A stretch of DNA of 64,000 nucleotides, taken from positions 28,995,447 through 29,059,446 of the forward strand of contig NC_092698.1 in the NCBI RefSeq assembly GCF_964275005.1. Direction: 5' to 3'. This DNA comes from Diadema setosum. Its lineage: Eukaryota > Echinodermata > Echinoidea > Diadematoida > Diadematidae. The notes under the pieces were generated by a model that saw only the letters and a list, made by a program, of their open reading frames with translations, searched no databases and was not told the DNA's origin. Positions 24,951 through 38,188 of the stretch are shown here, piece by piece. A program made the translations under genes and the position numbers. The stretch's first letter is position 1. Each line of letters begins with the position of its first letter.

Positions 24951-26734
24951 ACATGTTTATATATACGTGGTAAAAATATTATTACATTTCATTTCATTTC
25001 ATTTTATGTCATTTCCGGTGAAAGTATACAATATGACGTTTGCATATAAACAAAGTAAAGAGCACACAGTAAAAAGCACGAAGTAAAAAGCACACAGTGC
25101 CAGAAAAGGCACACAGTGCCAGAAAGTCAGATCACTTTCTGCATGCAAAATAGAAAATCTGTGCTATACTGTAGGCGATATGTTTCACTAAAGAAAAAAA
25201 CAAAAAAACTTTACATCGACGATTTTCGTTGTAAGTGAGTCGTATAAACTCACCTGCCTTGATACCATTCTATCATGCAATGATTCACCTGATCCTCAAC
25301 CGGAAAATTGTGTTTATTGGTTCTTGAGTAAGAGAAGAGGAACTCGGTATGGATCTTTGTGTATGGATTTCCGAACATGACAGATATTAACATGTACATT
25401 TTGTAGATCAATGTCAAAAGGCGGTTCGCGAACGGAAAACAGTCATTTCTTTACTTTCGTTTTGCTGTCTCAAATGCGGTTTACAGATCACTGTTCGCGA
25501 GCACACCTGTTTTCTTATAAATAGTATGTATTGAAGTCGCTTGAATCCTGAGTATATCACAATCAATGTAAGATGTTGACATTTTTGGATATTCTTCCAA
25601 TTTTTCATTTTGATTGTTTAGATCAAGTTTGATGTCTCTATATCATTATTTGAATCAGCTTTTGATTTTGCATGAGGAAAGAGTGGCAATTGCTTCTTCA
25701 TCCTCCATTTACGTAATTAATCTATCAGGAACTATATCCATGCACAAGCACTTAAATTCCCCTGTAAATGGTTATGGTTCGAATAGTGTATAGAGTGCAC
25801 AAAACAAAACGAAATGATAAAAAATACACAATTTGATGACTACTAATTCACATCAACACATATTTTAAAGCGATTTAATCTACGTGCAACTCTGTACAAA
25901 TCCCTTATAGATAACTTCAGTAAACAATATACATGTGAGAAAGTACTGTATGCAGTTTTATAGGAACTCCATTTTTGACCATTTTTCCTGAAGTTAATAT
26001 ATCCTTATAAGAACGATTGCGGCTCGGAAAGCCTTGCTCCTTGGTGAAAAACATAGATTATATCATACGATGAATTATAGACGACTGCATGGATATCCAG
26101 TCATTTCCAGTGGCATAGCAATAAAAAAAAATACTACTATGAAGGATCTTAGGTATTAACATGATCTGAAACCCACCGAACTCTACATTATGTAGTGTAG
26201 AGTTCGGTGTCTGAAACCACCACCATGAATACGTACCAAACTCGCAACGTAGATGGCGATATAGCACTATAGCAACAGCGACTCCTGACAATATTTGCCT
26301 GTGAGGTTTTAGCTCTGTATAGATAGTAAGTGATAATTGACTCTTCTGGCATTCATTTAACCAAGTCTTTCTCAATTTCAAATTTCGTATCTATGCACTG
26401 TAATAATTCCGTTGCGGGCGTTCTGAAACCATGTAAGTAGGCCTAACAGCTAACAACAAAGCAGAGTGATACATAGCATACCTATGTATCTCACGAACCG
26501 AACTTCATTCTAATAATTACAAGTAGGGATTCTCAGACAGGCAACCTGGTTTTCCTTTAATTGTCTCTCTACTGAATCACTTTGTCCATCAAATGAGACA
26601 GGAGAGAACGAGAAAGACAGGAATTTGAACAAGCCTCGCATTCCTGTAATCCTTTTTGGAAAGAAATATTCACAGCTTACGGTGATTTACATTCGGTTTA
26701 TTGTAATCATTTTCAGTGCCAACCTGTTGAAAAA
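24951..26734. other. Gene-free stretch
   Basis: Contains a short tandem of GCACACAGTGCCAGAAA-like units (about 25,060-25,130) and a perfect hairpin at 26,174-26,209. The 107-codon - strand frame over the hairpin has no domain. Confidence 0.5.
26174..26209. repeat. Perfect 14-bp inverted repeat flanked by 9-bp direct repeats
   Basis: CACCGAACTCTACA (26,174-26,187) and its exact inverse (26,196-26,209) are separated by 8 bases. TCTGAAACC stands immediately on both sides (26,165-26,173 and 26,210-26,218). Confidence 0.85.
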
Positions 26735-27610
26735 TATACTGTAGGGAATGTTTCGGTTTTAAACGGAAGTGGAAAAAAAAAGAAATTCGCTTGGTTAATG
26801 ATTTGTTAGATGAAAAGGAAATGTATTATCATTTACTGCTTTTAAGAGAAATATGATCTTGATGTTATTTTTTTTTTTTTAGATTACTTTGGAATGTTTC
26901 AAGCGGTTAAAAAAAGCAGGTTGTATAGAAATATGAATGATATGGAAAAGTTTTGTCAACCAATTATACCCGATATTTTAAATTTGGTTATTAAACAACG
27001 TAAACGGAAAGGATGTTCACATATTTATGCTGTTTTGTTAGAGAATAAATCACATGCGTATCAATGTAAAGGATTTTTTAAATGGCAACAATCAATACAA
27101 CTTGAGGAAAAGAAATGATAATTTTTCTTGTTGGCCCGTTCAAGAGCATGTTGGATGTTAATTTACGGTGGTTTCAGTTTAAAATAGTTAATATGATTTT
27201 ATATAGAAATAAGACATGTTGAATAGAATTGGGCTGGTTGAAAGAAAGGAATGTTCGTTTTGTAATGTGTATGCTGAGACTTTGATATACATTTTTGAGT
27301 GCGTGTCAATATGTTGATAGATTGTGGGTTGAAGTAAGAGAATGGATTAATGTTAACGCTGGGTTAGAAATAACATTTACGACCGAAAATAAATTATTTG
27401 ATTTCGGGGGTATAAACAATTTGGCATTGAATTGTATTGCTATATGCTTGTGAAATATATGAAATTTATGTTTGTAAAATAAAAAGAATAATACCTCGTT
27501 TTTGATTTATGCAGAGATAATAATTATAAGGGAAAATTATGATAACGAAAAATTTAGTGACAGAAATAAACATAAGTTGCAAGTGTTTCAGAAAAAAATG
27601 GTGTCTGTTT
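26735..27610 (+). mobile_element. Decayed LINE, 3' part of ORF2 (C-terminal region)
   Basis: Frame-broken remnant of the region downstream of the reverse transcriptase in Jockey/CR1/L2-type LINEs. Recognisable in order are WLMIC-like/DLLDEKG (about 26,795), DYFGMFQAVKKSRLY (26,883), an open run to 27,118 including KGFFKWQQSIQ, the zinc-binding-like C-x2-C...H...C segment around 27,250-27,310 (CSFC-like, ETLIYIFECV), then LWVEVREWINVNAGLEI and NNLALNCIAICL (27,319-27,450), and the final ENYDNEKFSDRNKHKLQVF (about 27,534-27,590). Several in-frame stops and at least two frame changes make it dead. The upstream RT and endonuclease are absent (5' truncated, as usual for LINEs). A GAAA/CAAA tail at 27,780-27,810 may mark its 3' end. 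Confidence 0.75.
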
Positions 27611-27886
27611 AGACATCTGTTCTCTTGATATTATGTTGGTCTGAATTACGATATTTCATTTTCTGTTTTTCAAAGTATTTTATTTGAAATATTATAATGT
27701 ATTCAAATATTATAATGTGTTCAGATGAATGTATGTTTGATGTAGAATAATGAATATCCCAGTGGGGAAAAATAGGGAAAAAGAAAGAAAGAAAGAAAGA
27801 AACAAACAAACGTTACCGTAAACACTATTGTATAAGGCGCGCCCATTCGTGTCCTAAAAAACTATTGTCAAGTAAGGGGTATATTA

Positions 27887-28180
27887 TTCAATTCAATTCA
27901 ATTAGATTCATTTATTTCATTCTCATTTTTTCTTCCAACAAAACAACACAAAGTAAATCAGGAAGTCTATCATTTTAGCATATATACATTATAAAAGTAC
28001 GAAAAATAACGATAGTCAACAAACTAATAAAGATATGCATACTAGTACATACCGGAAAATACTAAGTTAGTATGTTACATTTATTTAAAAAAAAAGAAAA
28101 AGAAAAAAGAGAACTGAGAGGTCCACTAAAAAGCAATGCTTGTAGATTGTGGACCACTCAAGAGTTTCTTCAAAAATACT
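27887..28180 (-). mobile_element. Probable LINE 3' end with (TGAAT)n tail
   Basis: Read on the - strand, AT-rich sequence ends in AAATAAATGAATCTAATTG plus TGAAT repeats (+ strand 27,887-27,905). Same design as the remnants at 8.4 and 8.7 kb. No coding part visible. Confidence 0.4.
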
Positions 28181-28782
28181 TACTGTAATTACAAATACAT
28201 AACACAAAGATAATTAAGACAGAATGGAACAAACAACAGAGACACAACAACATGACATGACTAAACTGAGGGGGATACGATTGAAAGGAATAGGGCAAAA
28301 ACAAAATTAAATGAAGAAAGGAAAGAAAGAAAGAGAGAGAATGCCTATACACGCTGAACAAGAGAAACAGAAGAGGGGATTGAGGAGGTACTTCGGACAG
28401 CTGGTGACTGCACGCAGCTGTGCAAAAATTATGCAAATAAGATGCCGTATTTCATAGCTTATGAAAATTATTGCATATGAAAATTATGCAAAGTAGGCCT
28501 ACCTGTGTGTCCGTGTTTGTTTGTTTGTTTGTTTGTTTTCTGTTCGATGTTCATTAAAGTCGGGGTGAGCGTTAAACGTGAGTGTTTATGATACTTTCTC
28601 TTTAGTTCAAACATGTAAGGGGAATGCTTACTAGTAGGCCAATATAGTTACTAGCATTTCGCTCCCCAGGGGTACTTTCCTCAACTGTGATGAATGTGAC
28701 ATGATATACAACTTCCTGATTTCATGTCCCAGTTCTTGGTATCAGTATAAAGTTGGGTGAACACTGTGTGCATTGAATTGCA
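28181..28782. other. Gene-free stretch
   Basis: AG-rich patch near 28,315-28,340 and a GTTT run near 28,518. Nothing else recognised. Confidence 0.5.
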
Positions 28783-28896
28783 ATTTTTCATTCATTCATT
28801 CATTCATTCATTCATTCATTCATTCATTCATTCATTCATTCATTCATTCATTCATTCATTCATTCATTCATTCATTCATTCATTCATTCATTCATT
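28783..28896. repeat. (ATTC)n microsatellite
   Basis: About 28 uninterrupted ATTC tetramers. The Phe-Ile-His-Ser frame across it is an artefact. The purity suggests recent expansion. Confidence 0.97.
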
Positions 28897-29499
28897 TTTC
28901 CATTTCCAACAGATTCATATAAATATTTTACAGAATTGTATACATAAATTTCATCATAATGGCGCCGGTTGAGCACGAAACATTTCATTCCTGAATGGCG
29001 AACTTGAAAGGCAGCTGCACGATAAACAAAACACAAAAACAAGAACAAAAACAAAACAAAACAAACAAACAAACAAACAATAATTATAAACTGTGGTTGT
29101 TATAGTGCTATATCGTACACTTCTGCAGCTTCATGCTGCTTCTAGACTTCTGAAGAAAAACAAAAGGCATCAAGTAAATGATCTGACTGCCAAAATTAAT
29201 GTCAGTAAACCTACACATGACGTCAAGATGCCTGATAAAAAATCCCATCAAACCGGCGTGGATGCAGAACAATCCTAAAGGTAACATGTAGCATTTTGTA
29301 TCTAGATTTTTTTTAACGATTTTTGAAAAGATTGTTGAAAACAATGTCGATGTATGGGAGAGGGAGTGCCGATACCACAGACTATAGGCCTATTATGTGA
29401 TGTTGGGTACGGTATAGCGTATGTTAGATGTCAATATTTTTTATGAAAAGCTTTGTTTTCGGTTGTGTTTGGTTGCCAGAATGTGTGGAAAAAAAAAAA
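28897..29499. other. Gene-free stretch upstream of the ATXN7L3 promoter region
   Basis: It contains an A/C-rich AAAC run (29,030-29,085) and no supported exon. Confidence 0.45.
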
Positions 29500-29840
29500 A
29501 TATGACCGGCGCTGGGGAGGCGAGGCATTGAAACTAAGTCTTCCCCGTATGCAGGAGGCATCCGTCCTGTCGCAGTGTTCGAATAAGGGCGACCTAGTAC
29601 CTGCGCAACCTGCTGTGCCCCATGCTATTGTGCAGTGCTTTTGCTGGAGATACCATTGAGAGATACAGTACACCATCCAGCTGTGTGTAATAGCTAAATG
29701 TGCTAACGGCCGGCAGCCTAGCCGTCATACAGTGCACGGAAATACAGCGACGACGTCAGCTTAATTCTCATTAGCTTTAAGGGCGCTGACCACCAGACCA
29801 AGAAAACAATTACTTCGAGTGATTTCGAACACAAGGGAGC
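29500..29840 (+). promoter_or_regulatory. Candidate ATXN7L3 promoter / 5' UTR
   Basis: CpG-richer than most of the window, as expected for an unmethylated housekeeping promoter, and directly upstream of the candidate first coding exon. It includes a full CRE-like GACGACGTCAGC at about 29,747. There is no TATA box at a useful distance that I would trust, and the transcription start cannot be fixed. Confidence 0.35.
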
Positions 29841-32800
29841 ATGGAACCTCGGTTGCTGACTTTTGCAGATACTGGGCAATACGAACCCGATGAAGAGGTA
29901 GACTATGAATGATTCAGTTCTAAACCTCGAAGGCGATCTTCTGCGTAGTCCCACGTATAGCTTTATGTGTTTTGTCAAATAATGCGCACATTATTATTTG
30001 TATGGTAGCCCTACTACATATCGACCACCCTTATTGAAACCGACCGCGTATAATTCGCGCACTGAACACTTAGTACGCACTTCTCTGCGCGCAAAGCACA
30101 TAAAAATGGATTGGCTTTGAATGTAGATGAGGATGGTGTGGGAAAACGCGATAATTCACTGTTCATTAATGATTTTAATCGAGGACAAAATTTCGAATGA
30201 ATATTTTCACCGAATCGTAATGACAGCACAATGTAATGACTAATGTCTATGGAAGTTTCTAAAAGGCTTCTAAAAAGCTTCGTACAACACGGTGTTCAAT
30301 ACAACTCGGTTTGCGTGCATTGTCAATGCAAAAACAGCGGTCGATCCTAATAACGCGAGGCCACGCAAGTTCGTCGGCGATATTTTTGCACTGAAACTTC
30401 GAATCGAAAAGGGAACAACGGCATTTGATAGAGCTGGATTTTCTCAATCACGTAGGTCAAGTTTTTACGTGAATTGCAGTGTTAAATATTCTTATCAAGC
30501 AAATAAACATTAGGCGGTCGATTAGTAGTAGGTCCAACCATATATGAATGCCAATGCCATGGCATGGCATGGCTAGACCCTATCTACATGGCTATGCCAT
30601 AATCTAAGCTAGTTTATATAGACCGTGCAGCATCTTGCTTGGTCTTACTCTTGGTGCTGTTCATTCAGTTGGCAAAAGCCCTGATTTATGTAGCTCTTAT
30701 TTAGAAAGAACAAGAAAGACACGCTCATGATTGTGCTGTCTATCAACAAGTGTTACTCATACTGTCATAGATCTAGGTCCTACACTTAATATCAGAAAGG
30801 AAAAAGTGCAATAGCCTATAAACCATGATGCAGCTAGTAGTATCCCTATTGACCCTATTGTATGTGAAGAGCGGAAAGTGTTGTACAAACTTTGCTTCCA
30901 CTGCTACTCTTAAACTGTAGGAGCAGGAACTGGCAGAGGAACTCTGGACTGAGCTGATTGATGAAATGACACTAGGACTATGCTTCGACGTTCATCGTTC
31001 AGTGAAGCTCGGGCTAATGATCATGGATGACATGACTGAAGAGGCACAGCAGGTACAGTATTATAATGTCTGTCTTCTCTGGAGCTCTTGTAAATCTGAA
31101 CATTTATCTAGTTATATTATCCAAATGAATGCAGGTTTTGTTTCATATATTTGCACTGCATTCATTAATTTCTCCTCATTTATTCAGAAGCTTCTTCAGT
31201 CTGTTAATTTCCTTGAACTTCTTATACTACGTCACCAGATTTGTTTGTTTGTTGCTGCATTAAAGAGAGTTCTCCCTGAACTCTTCCAAACCCTGTCTCC
31301 TATCCCCCCCCCCCCCCCCCCTTTGCCCTCCTATCATCTCCCTACATGATTACTTTTTTTCTTTTTCTTTCAGGAGTATGAGATTGTGGATCAACCTGGA
31401 CTTGATGTCTTTGGACAGCCCCTGATCAAGAAGCATCTAGAGTGTGTCTGTCCAAACTGTCACCGGAATCTGGCAGCCAGCAGATTCGCCCCACACCTTG
31501 AGAAGTGTATGGGAATGGGAAGAAACAGCAGCAGACTGGCAAGCAAACGGTAAAAGCAACATGTATATAACAAGGAGCTCCCATGTTACAGGACAAAGTG
31601 TGGAATAACCCTTTATATCTCTGTTTTCTTGTTCAGAACTTGCCAGGCTATATTACAGGCATTCAGTTTGATCAACCCTCCCCTATCTTGGCCACAGTGT
31701 CATAAAGTACAAATCCAAATAGGTGTATTTAAACAATGCAATAGTCCCACTCAAAGACTATTGTGATGTACTGATATGGTAGGATTAAGTTTAGAACTCA
31801 ATAGGTTGCTTAAATGTGATTGATCCCTGTTCAGTTTCATTCAGGATATTTCTACAGATGGGTGAGGAGAGTGCACTGAGGCAAATGGCCCTGTTGCTGA
31901 TCAACGAGATAGCATGCCAATAACTGTGCTACTTCGTGAACATGGCAGTGTAAGGAATAAGAATTATCAGAAAACTAGCAGAGGCAATGTCGTCTGAGGT
32001 TATACAGATTATTGGGAAGCATCTCTTGCAATCTCATTTGACATGGAAGAATGAATATTTATAGTGACCTTAACAGAAGGTCAGATTTTTTCATGATTTA
32101 TTATCTCATTCCACTGGTTGAACTTTGCAGGATAGCAATAGCAAACACAGCAAAGCTTGACAGTGATGAGGACGATGACAGAGATGTTGACTGGCCCTAC
32201 ACGGTCAAAGGTAAGTTGGCCAGATTAAGGTCAGTGCAGTCTGCCTGACCATCGGCTTGGTGTGTGCCAGAAGGTAATGTTTATTGGTTCTGTAGTTAGC
32301 ACTCAAAATGGATGTTAGCTACTAGAGCATTCATCTTCAAACAGATTTTTATTTTGTTTTTAATGAAAACAATGAAATCAAGCCAGGTAAGTCATGTTTG
32401 AAAGAAGTGGAATATCATAACAAAACTTAATGCAAAGGAAGCAAAAAAAAAAAAAAAAAGAATACATGGATGATATATGCTCATCTTGAGATTGAATATG
32501 CATTCTAAAAAAGTGTATACATTGAAACTTTAGCATCATTACATGAACCATGGTGCCTGTCTCACAATCTACATTTTGTGAACACAGGTATTTTTTATTC
32601 ATTTTCATCCAAAAGATATAGCTTCTCAGAGATATAAGCCAGCTTTTTTTTTTTTTTTTTTGCTTTTCTCATGTAAGGAAATAACATACTGTCAACACTC
32701 ATTTTGGTAGCAAATCTCAACATAAATAATTTCAGCTTGATGTGACAAGAAAGGTAAGAAAAACTGTTTTCCACCAAAAATTATGATTTTTTTTTTTCAG

Positions 32801-35800
32801 GCCTCAGAATACTGCAGTGCTGTTTTCAAAGTTGACATCCCTGCCTTAAAATCTTCACTAGGCTCATAGGTTTGACAGGTTCCTACAAGAAATATTAAAC
32901 ACCCATGTTACCATGATAGGTAGGCTTAATTAACTTGCAACTATTTGCGTGTTAACTATACTTTTAGTGATATGAACATTGATGTGGAGATGTGAAATCT
33001 GGCACTGTTTGTCTTATGTTTTTGGTTTATGTGTCTCAGGTTCAAAACGTACAAGAAAGGAGAAACTGGGAAACAACTCGCCAAGGAGAAGCAAGTCCAA
33101 GTTGAAGGGCGGTAAGATATACCATCTGTGTGTGCAGTTTGTCTAACAACAGATATCGACTACTCAGTTATCACTGCTATCATATTTTCTCATACCTGTG
33201 CAAAAGATAATGATTATTGATAGCATTATTTTCTCTCACTATCGTCAAAGTCAAAGGAAGTCCATTCCTTGAGGTGTGAGGTTTCTTCAATTTGTCTCCC
33301 TCTACAAATGAGAGAAAACTCGCGCCTCAACCTTCACCCCTGTGCTCAATTTCTTACTTTCATATTAAAGTTAGTCCTTGTGGTTGAAAATTACATGTAC
33401 CTTATCCATAAGAAACCACATCTTTAATAGTCTGTGCTAAGTACAGCAAGGTTTAGAGTTCTATGTGAGCAACATCAAATACAAAAAAAAACAAAAAAAA
33501 AACAGTAAATGATATTTTGTGTAGCCTGGATAATGGCAAGTTTAGATTGGTGTTATCGTGACACTATTTTGTGTGACTGCCAGAATATTCATACATATAT
33601 CTACTAGTTTTATTTACTAATCTTATTTCAGTTTTCTCATATGGGTGCATTTTCTTTCCATCTAGATACAGCATATGTAGAGAGTACAACAAATGTAGAG
33701 AGAATAAATATTGAAAGCACTTTGTTAACTATTCACCACTTTAATGTTGGGTGGAATTATATAAGAATGAGTTAAGTGTTATGGCCCTTCCGCGTAAAAT
33801 GCACAATATACATCATATGAAAACAAGATGATATGTATTTGTGTGTAGTCAAATCCTGCAATAATGAGCTACGGTTAGTTACGCACCCGTTACTCTCGAT
33901 GTTGCGATCAACTTACAGAGTGAAGCACTGATGATAAACTTAGTTAACTGTCATATTGGAGTGAGTAGTCATAATGTCGCTAACAATTTAACTCCATTTA
34001 GATATGGCTGAATTGGCTGTGGGTAGTGTCAACTCAGAAAGCAGTGTTGCAGTATTTAAGGTGAGTGAAACCTATACACATTGTTTCCGTTCAATTTTGG
34101 GCCAAAAGGAGGAAAGGAAACTGAAAACATTTTATCTTTGTTCAATTTTGTCATATGAGAACAAGAGAATAGATGGTGCAGCTGCCAATATTTTATTTTG
34201 TTATCATTATTATTATTTTTGAACATAAAGTCTCAGTGCTCTGAGGCAAATAAGTGCACACTCACTGTAGGCGGGCCTTTTGATACACACTCAAAATCAC
34301 ATGGTTGTATCATGGAGCATTTATATTTATACAGTTATATTGTGGCAGGAATCTCTTTATATTTGCAAAACTTAATGTTCATTTATTGATGATCACCTTT
34401 GCACTGCAAATTATGGATACCTCTTTTAGGTATTCATATGTCATATTATATCTCTGTATTGTTAGTTTGAACAAATTATTGTTACACATATTAATCACTA
34501 TCATCTCTGTTTACACTTGCCCAGGCCATGTCTCTGGAAGATAGGAAGCGGGTACTGATGTCAACATGCGGCGTCATATCAGAACATACCAAGAAAATGT
34601 GCACAAAGTAAGGAGAGACTCCCTTTTCTCCCCGAATTTTCCTCTCTCTGTGTTTATTTCTCTTTTGAGCTTTAATTGCATCAAAACTTTTGGCTGGATT
34701 TGGCAGCCGGAAGGGTTAGTGGCTGTTGTGGCTGTGTATGCCATGAAAGTCAACTCTTTTGTGACCAGCTCCAAGGAATTTGCAATAATCTGATTTATCT
34801 TCAATAGAATCATGTATTTCACTGCTAGGAAACCAAGACATTTCTTCCCTTGTATAGCAGTATAGGAGAACCAAATGATAATCTGATTGATATTGACACT
34901 CATGCCAGGTCTGCATGATGTCATATTTACTACCAGGTACTCATGATCCTATAAGTATTTGCATGAATTTATTGGTGATATAAATATTTATAGCATCACA
35001 GAATAGAGAAGGTAATTAAACATACTGGTAATGTAACCTTTTAAGAAAGGGACATCATATTGATTGAACAAGATGGTGGAAAAAGTGATGAACAATATTC
35101 TCTGAAGCATAGGCACATGATTAAATTTTAGTATTGAGTTCTCATTATGAGCCCCTAGAATTTTCTTGTTTAATGTATTGCTTCCAAGAAACCTTATGTT
35201 GTTTAGTCCATTGTCTGTTATGTTCTTTATAATTTGGATCTGTTTTGTGTCCCCTTTTATGAATCCTTTCTGTGTCATGTGTTATGATGTCTTTTACATT
35301 TCTTCTTTTGACCCTGTTTTGGTATCGCCCTGCATAAATCCAGAGTCATTGCATACCCTGTCATTGATTTCATTTTTAACGATGACACTGTTTTGTGCCA
35401 TCCTCATTCACAGAACCCCAGGATTATCTTATATACAAATTTCCAAGTCCTTGTTTTAACTGTGTTTGTGTATGTCTTTCCTGGCCAGAACCTTGAGATG
35501 TCCACAGCACACCGATGAACAGAGACAAAACGTCAGAAGATTTCTTCTTGGTCTGGAGACTGAAGAGAGACTGAGGCATAAAGGCGATGGGTGAGCTAGA
35601 CTATGGAAGAAGGCTTGGGGGTATCTTAATTTGATAGCTGCTTTCTCAATTGCCATTCAACTCACAGATGCCAGTCGTGTGGGATTGGACCAAAGAATAC
35701 ACATTGATGCATCCCACTCCCCAAAACAGAACAAAACATTTTCATTGTGCAAGTTTATTGTTCTCCTAGTTTAATGTGTGTAACCAAGAATGGGTTGTAC

Positions 35801-37292
35801 TGATTGATAAGATACGATTGTGATTTGATTTATCCCCCCCATTGGCAATATTTGAAGAAAACGGGGAGATGTTATGTGGCAGGGATGGGAATTCTAAGAG
35901 GGGCCAGTGTGTCTAGTAAAAAAAAATGTGGTAAATAAGTGCCAAAACTTTCCTTATTAAAGCAGCAACCTCATTTTAATTTTAAGAAGATCCATATTCT
36001 GTCATCTTGGGCTGTGGGTATGGTTGGGTGACCCTTTGAAAGCTGGCTGATGATTAAGCAAGATACTGGCAAGAGAATGTGCTCCCCAAGAGGTAAAGAC
36101 TAAGTCCACATGTCAGCTCCCCAAATGTGAGCTTCCTATCTGCCTCTCCCCTTCCCCATCAGTTTCCTTTAATATCCCCTGAATTAGATTTTGCTGCGTC
36201 TCTTTCAAAGGAAAATGATTTTGAAAGAAGTTAGAGTACTGTAAAACGAGGAATGTTTGCGTTCATTGTAATTTCGCGAGAGCCAAGATTTGCGAAATTA
36301 AAATGCACACAAAAGTTCTTGTCTACACTATATGCATTGAATGCCAGTGGCAATTCACAAAAATGTCATAGGTGGGTTGTGAGTAGGTGGGTTCCAAGAC
36401 TTCATGAGCAGAGTGACAAAGGTCTTGTGATAAATGTTTACTCTTCACAACTATTGGAACTGTAATCAGCATTTGCAGTCGCTCGCTTTTTGATTGATGA
36501 TTGATGGAAAACCATGGATGTCTGGATGTGAAGTTGAAGAGTAATGTTGCCCATTCCCCTCATCTTCTCTTGCCACCCACCACAGAACGGGGGTCCTGGA
36601 AACAGACGAGATTGACATTGACACGTACGAGGATGGAGATGGCCAGGCCCTGAGAGAAAGGTTAAACAGACTGCAGCAGTGGGATGCCATCAGCAACCCA
36701 TCGCCAGCGGAGTCCACATCCACCACAAGTAAGAGCCATACCCAACCAGATCAGTGGGTGTACTAAGAGACAAGTTCTGTGATCAGATCTAGATAGACCA
36801 TCTGGAAAAGTTGTTTCTTAATAATGTGTGCATAAGAAGAGGATTCATATTGGATGTGAACAGCTTAGTGCGTCTGTCAAAGGGATTATCAATAGAATAA
36901 ACTGATAAACAAAAGCTGTTTCTTACCTGTGATGCCAGTGTTGATGGAATGACCTTGGGTAACTGTTACAACTGTCAATTAAAGCACAGCTGTGTACATC
37001 TAAGTTCACATCTTTATCTAAATCTGCTGAAGACTCAAATTCCAGAATTGTGTTTTTGTCAACTCTGTTCCCCGCTTTTCTTACCATAAAAAAAGAAATA
37101 TATCTACATATTGTGCCATGTTCTGTGCTAGATTCCAACGATGGCCAAGCATCCAAGAAACGGAAAAAGCCAACCAAGCTGACCCACCGCAAGAAGAGTA
37201 AACAGCGCCCTCCCTCATCTCAGTCGCAGGCAAGCAGTGGTTCTGTGCCTGCTGCTTCTGCTGCAACTCTGCAATACGATGTTGTAGACTGA
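29841..37292 (+). CDS. ATXN7L3: Ataxin-7-like protein 3 (SGF11), SAGA deubiquitinase module
   Basis: Coding exons: 30,921-31,052; 31,374-31,549; 32,131-32,210; 33,040-33,111; 34,002-34,060; 34,525-34,607; 35,489-35,590; 36,586-36,728; 37,132-37,292 (TGA). All have GT-AG borders and compatible phases (335 codons). A first exon 29,841-29,897 (ATG, 19 codons, phase 0, weak donor GAG|GTAGAC) is likely but unproven; with it the protein has 354 residues, close to vertebrate ATXN7L3 (about 350). The N-terminal helix includes [13 protein letters not shown]. The SGF11 zinc finger uses C89, C92, H104, C108 ([20 protein letters not shown]). An SCA7-type zinc-binding segment has C207, H213, C218, C224, H227 ([14 protein letters not shown] and [11 protein letters not shown]). 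Basic Ser/Lys-rich linkers and tail follow. Known role: joins USP22 and ENY2 in SAGA to remove ubiquitin from histone H2B in the nucleus. Only the start is uncertain. Confidence 0.93.
36237..36400. mobile_element. MITE fragment in ATXN7L3 intron (TACTGTAAAACGAGGAATG end)
   Basis: The sequence TACTGTAAAACGAGGAATGT followed by TTTGCG, ATTTCGCGAGAGCC and TTTGCGAAATTAAAATGC looks like one end of a dispersed DNA-element family. The opposite end is not visible. It lies about 200 bp before exon 36,586. Confidence 0.35.
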
Positions 37293-37808
37293 CAAAAGAT
37301 GTCTGCAGAGAGCAGGCCGTTCCAAAAGTTATGTTTGAAGTTGGTAACAAGTTACTTGCTTCCATGAGACAGTGATATTCTTCCAAGAAGCTTGCAGGAG
37401 AAAGAGAGAGAGAGAAAGAGAGAGATAGTGAGAGATGAGGTGGATGAAGGTGTAGAAAGAAGAGAAGACACAAGGAAAGAGATGTCCTTAACTCTTCCCG
37501 TTCTAGGCGTATGAATGTTGTCTTGGAGATGCGTTATTGTTAGTGGTGCAAATGGCCACTTCAGCAAGCTATGAGCTAAAGCGTTGGAGGATTACCTCAG
37601 TAAGCACATCATTAACAAGCAAATTATGTTGTGAATGTCAGGTTTTGCTGAAAGACCAGTTGCAGGATATGCAAGTATACATAGTATTCTTTGAAGGGAA
37701 GCTTAAGAAGTAATTACCTTTTTCAGGTACAGTAGGAGGTTGAGATACACTCTCTGCTGCTGGTGCAAGGGGTATTCCCTTATTGGGAAGAGAGAGTGGC
37801 AGAGTAAG

Positions 37809-38115
37809 CCAGGGTGGGTGGTTCTTGGACTGCATGCAGCCGCTGAATAGACGGCTCCGATGTAGTTGCGCAAGAGGCTACAGCTGTAGGTATGGTTTGA
37901 AGGTTTGTTGTGTCATGTTCAGCAAGTTCTGAGCCAGCTTAACTTGTTCCCTAGGAAGTGTCCAGGGTGGGTAACTCTTGGCCTGCATGCAGCCCATAAG
38001 TAATGGCTCAGATGTAGCTCCTCAAGAGGCTAGGTATGGTTTGAAGGTTTGTTTCATCATGTTCAGCAAGAGTCCAGCCAGCTTAGGTGTTTCGCAGGGA
38101 AGTGTCCAGTGCAGG
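37809..38115 (+). repeat. Tandem duplication, period about 153 bp, in the ATXN7L3 3' UTR
   Basis: Units start at 37,809 and 37,962 (CCAGGGTGGGT), with a partial third start near 38,106. Both carry CTGCATGCAGCC, AAGAGGCTA and GGTATGGTTTGAAGGTTTGT. They have diverged by point changes and small indels. Confidence 0.8.
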
Positions 38116-38188
38116 AATCACTGTAAGACATGTTGTATGATGTTGGACTTGTTTTGTTATTATTTTGATAAGAAGACAAAGTGACAGG

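Noticed and set aside
28783-28896. Regular repeat that could suggest a CRISPR-like or coding repeat array
   Set aside because: It is a pure ATTC tetranucleotide microsatellite without spacers in a eukaryotic genome.
34574-34924. 116-codon - strand frame over an ATXN7L3 exon
   Set aside because: It is antisense to the exon at 34,525-34,607 and its intron; there is no independent support.
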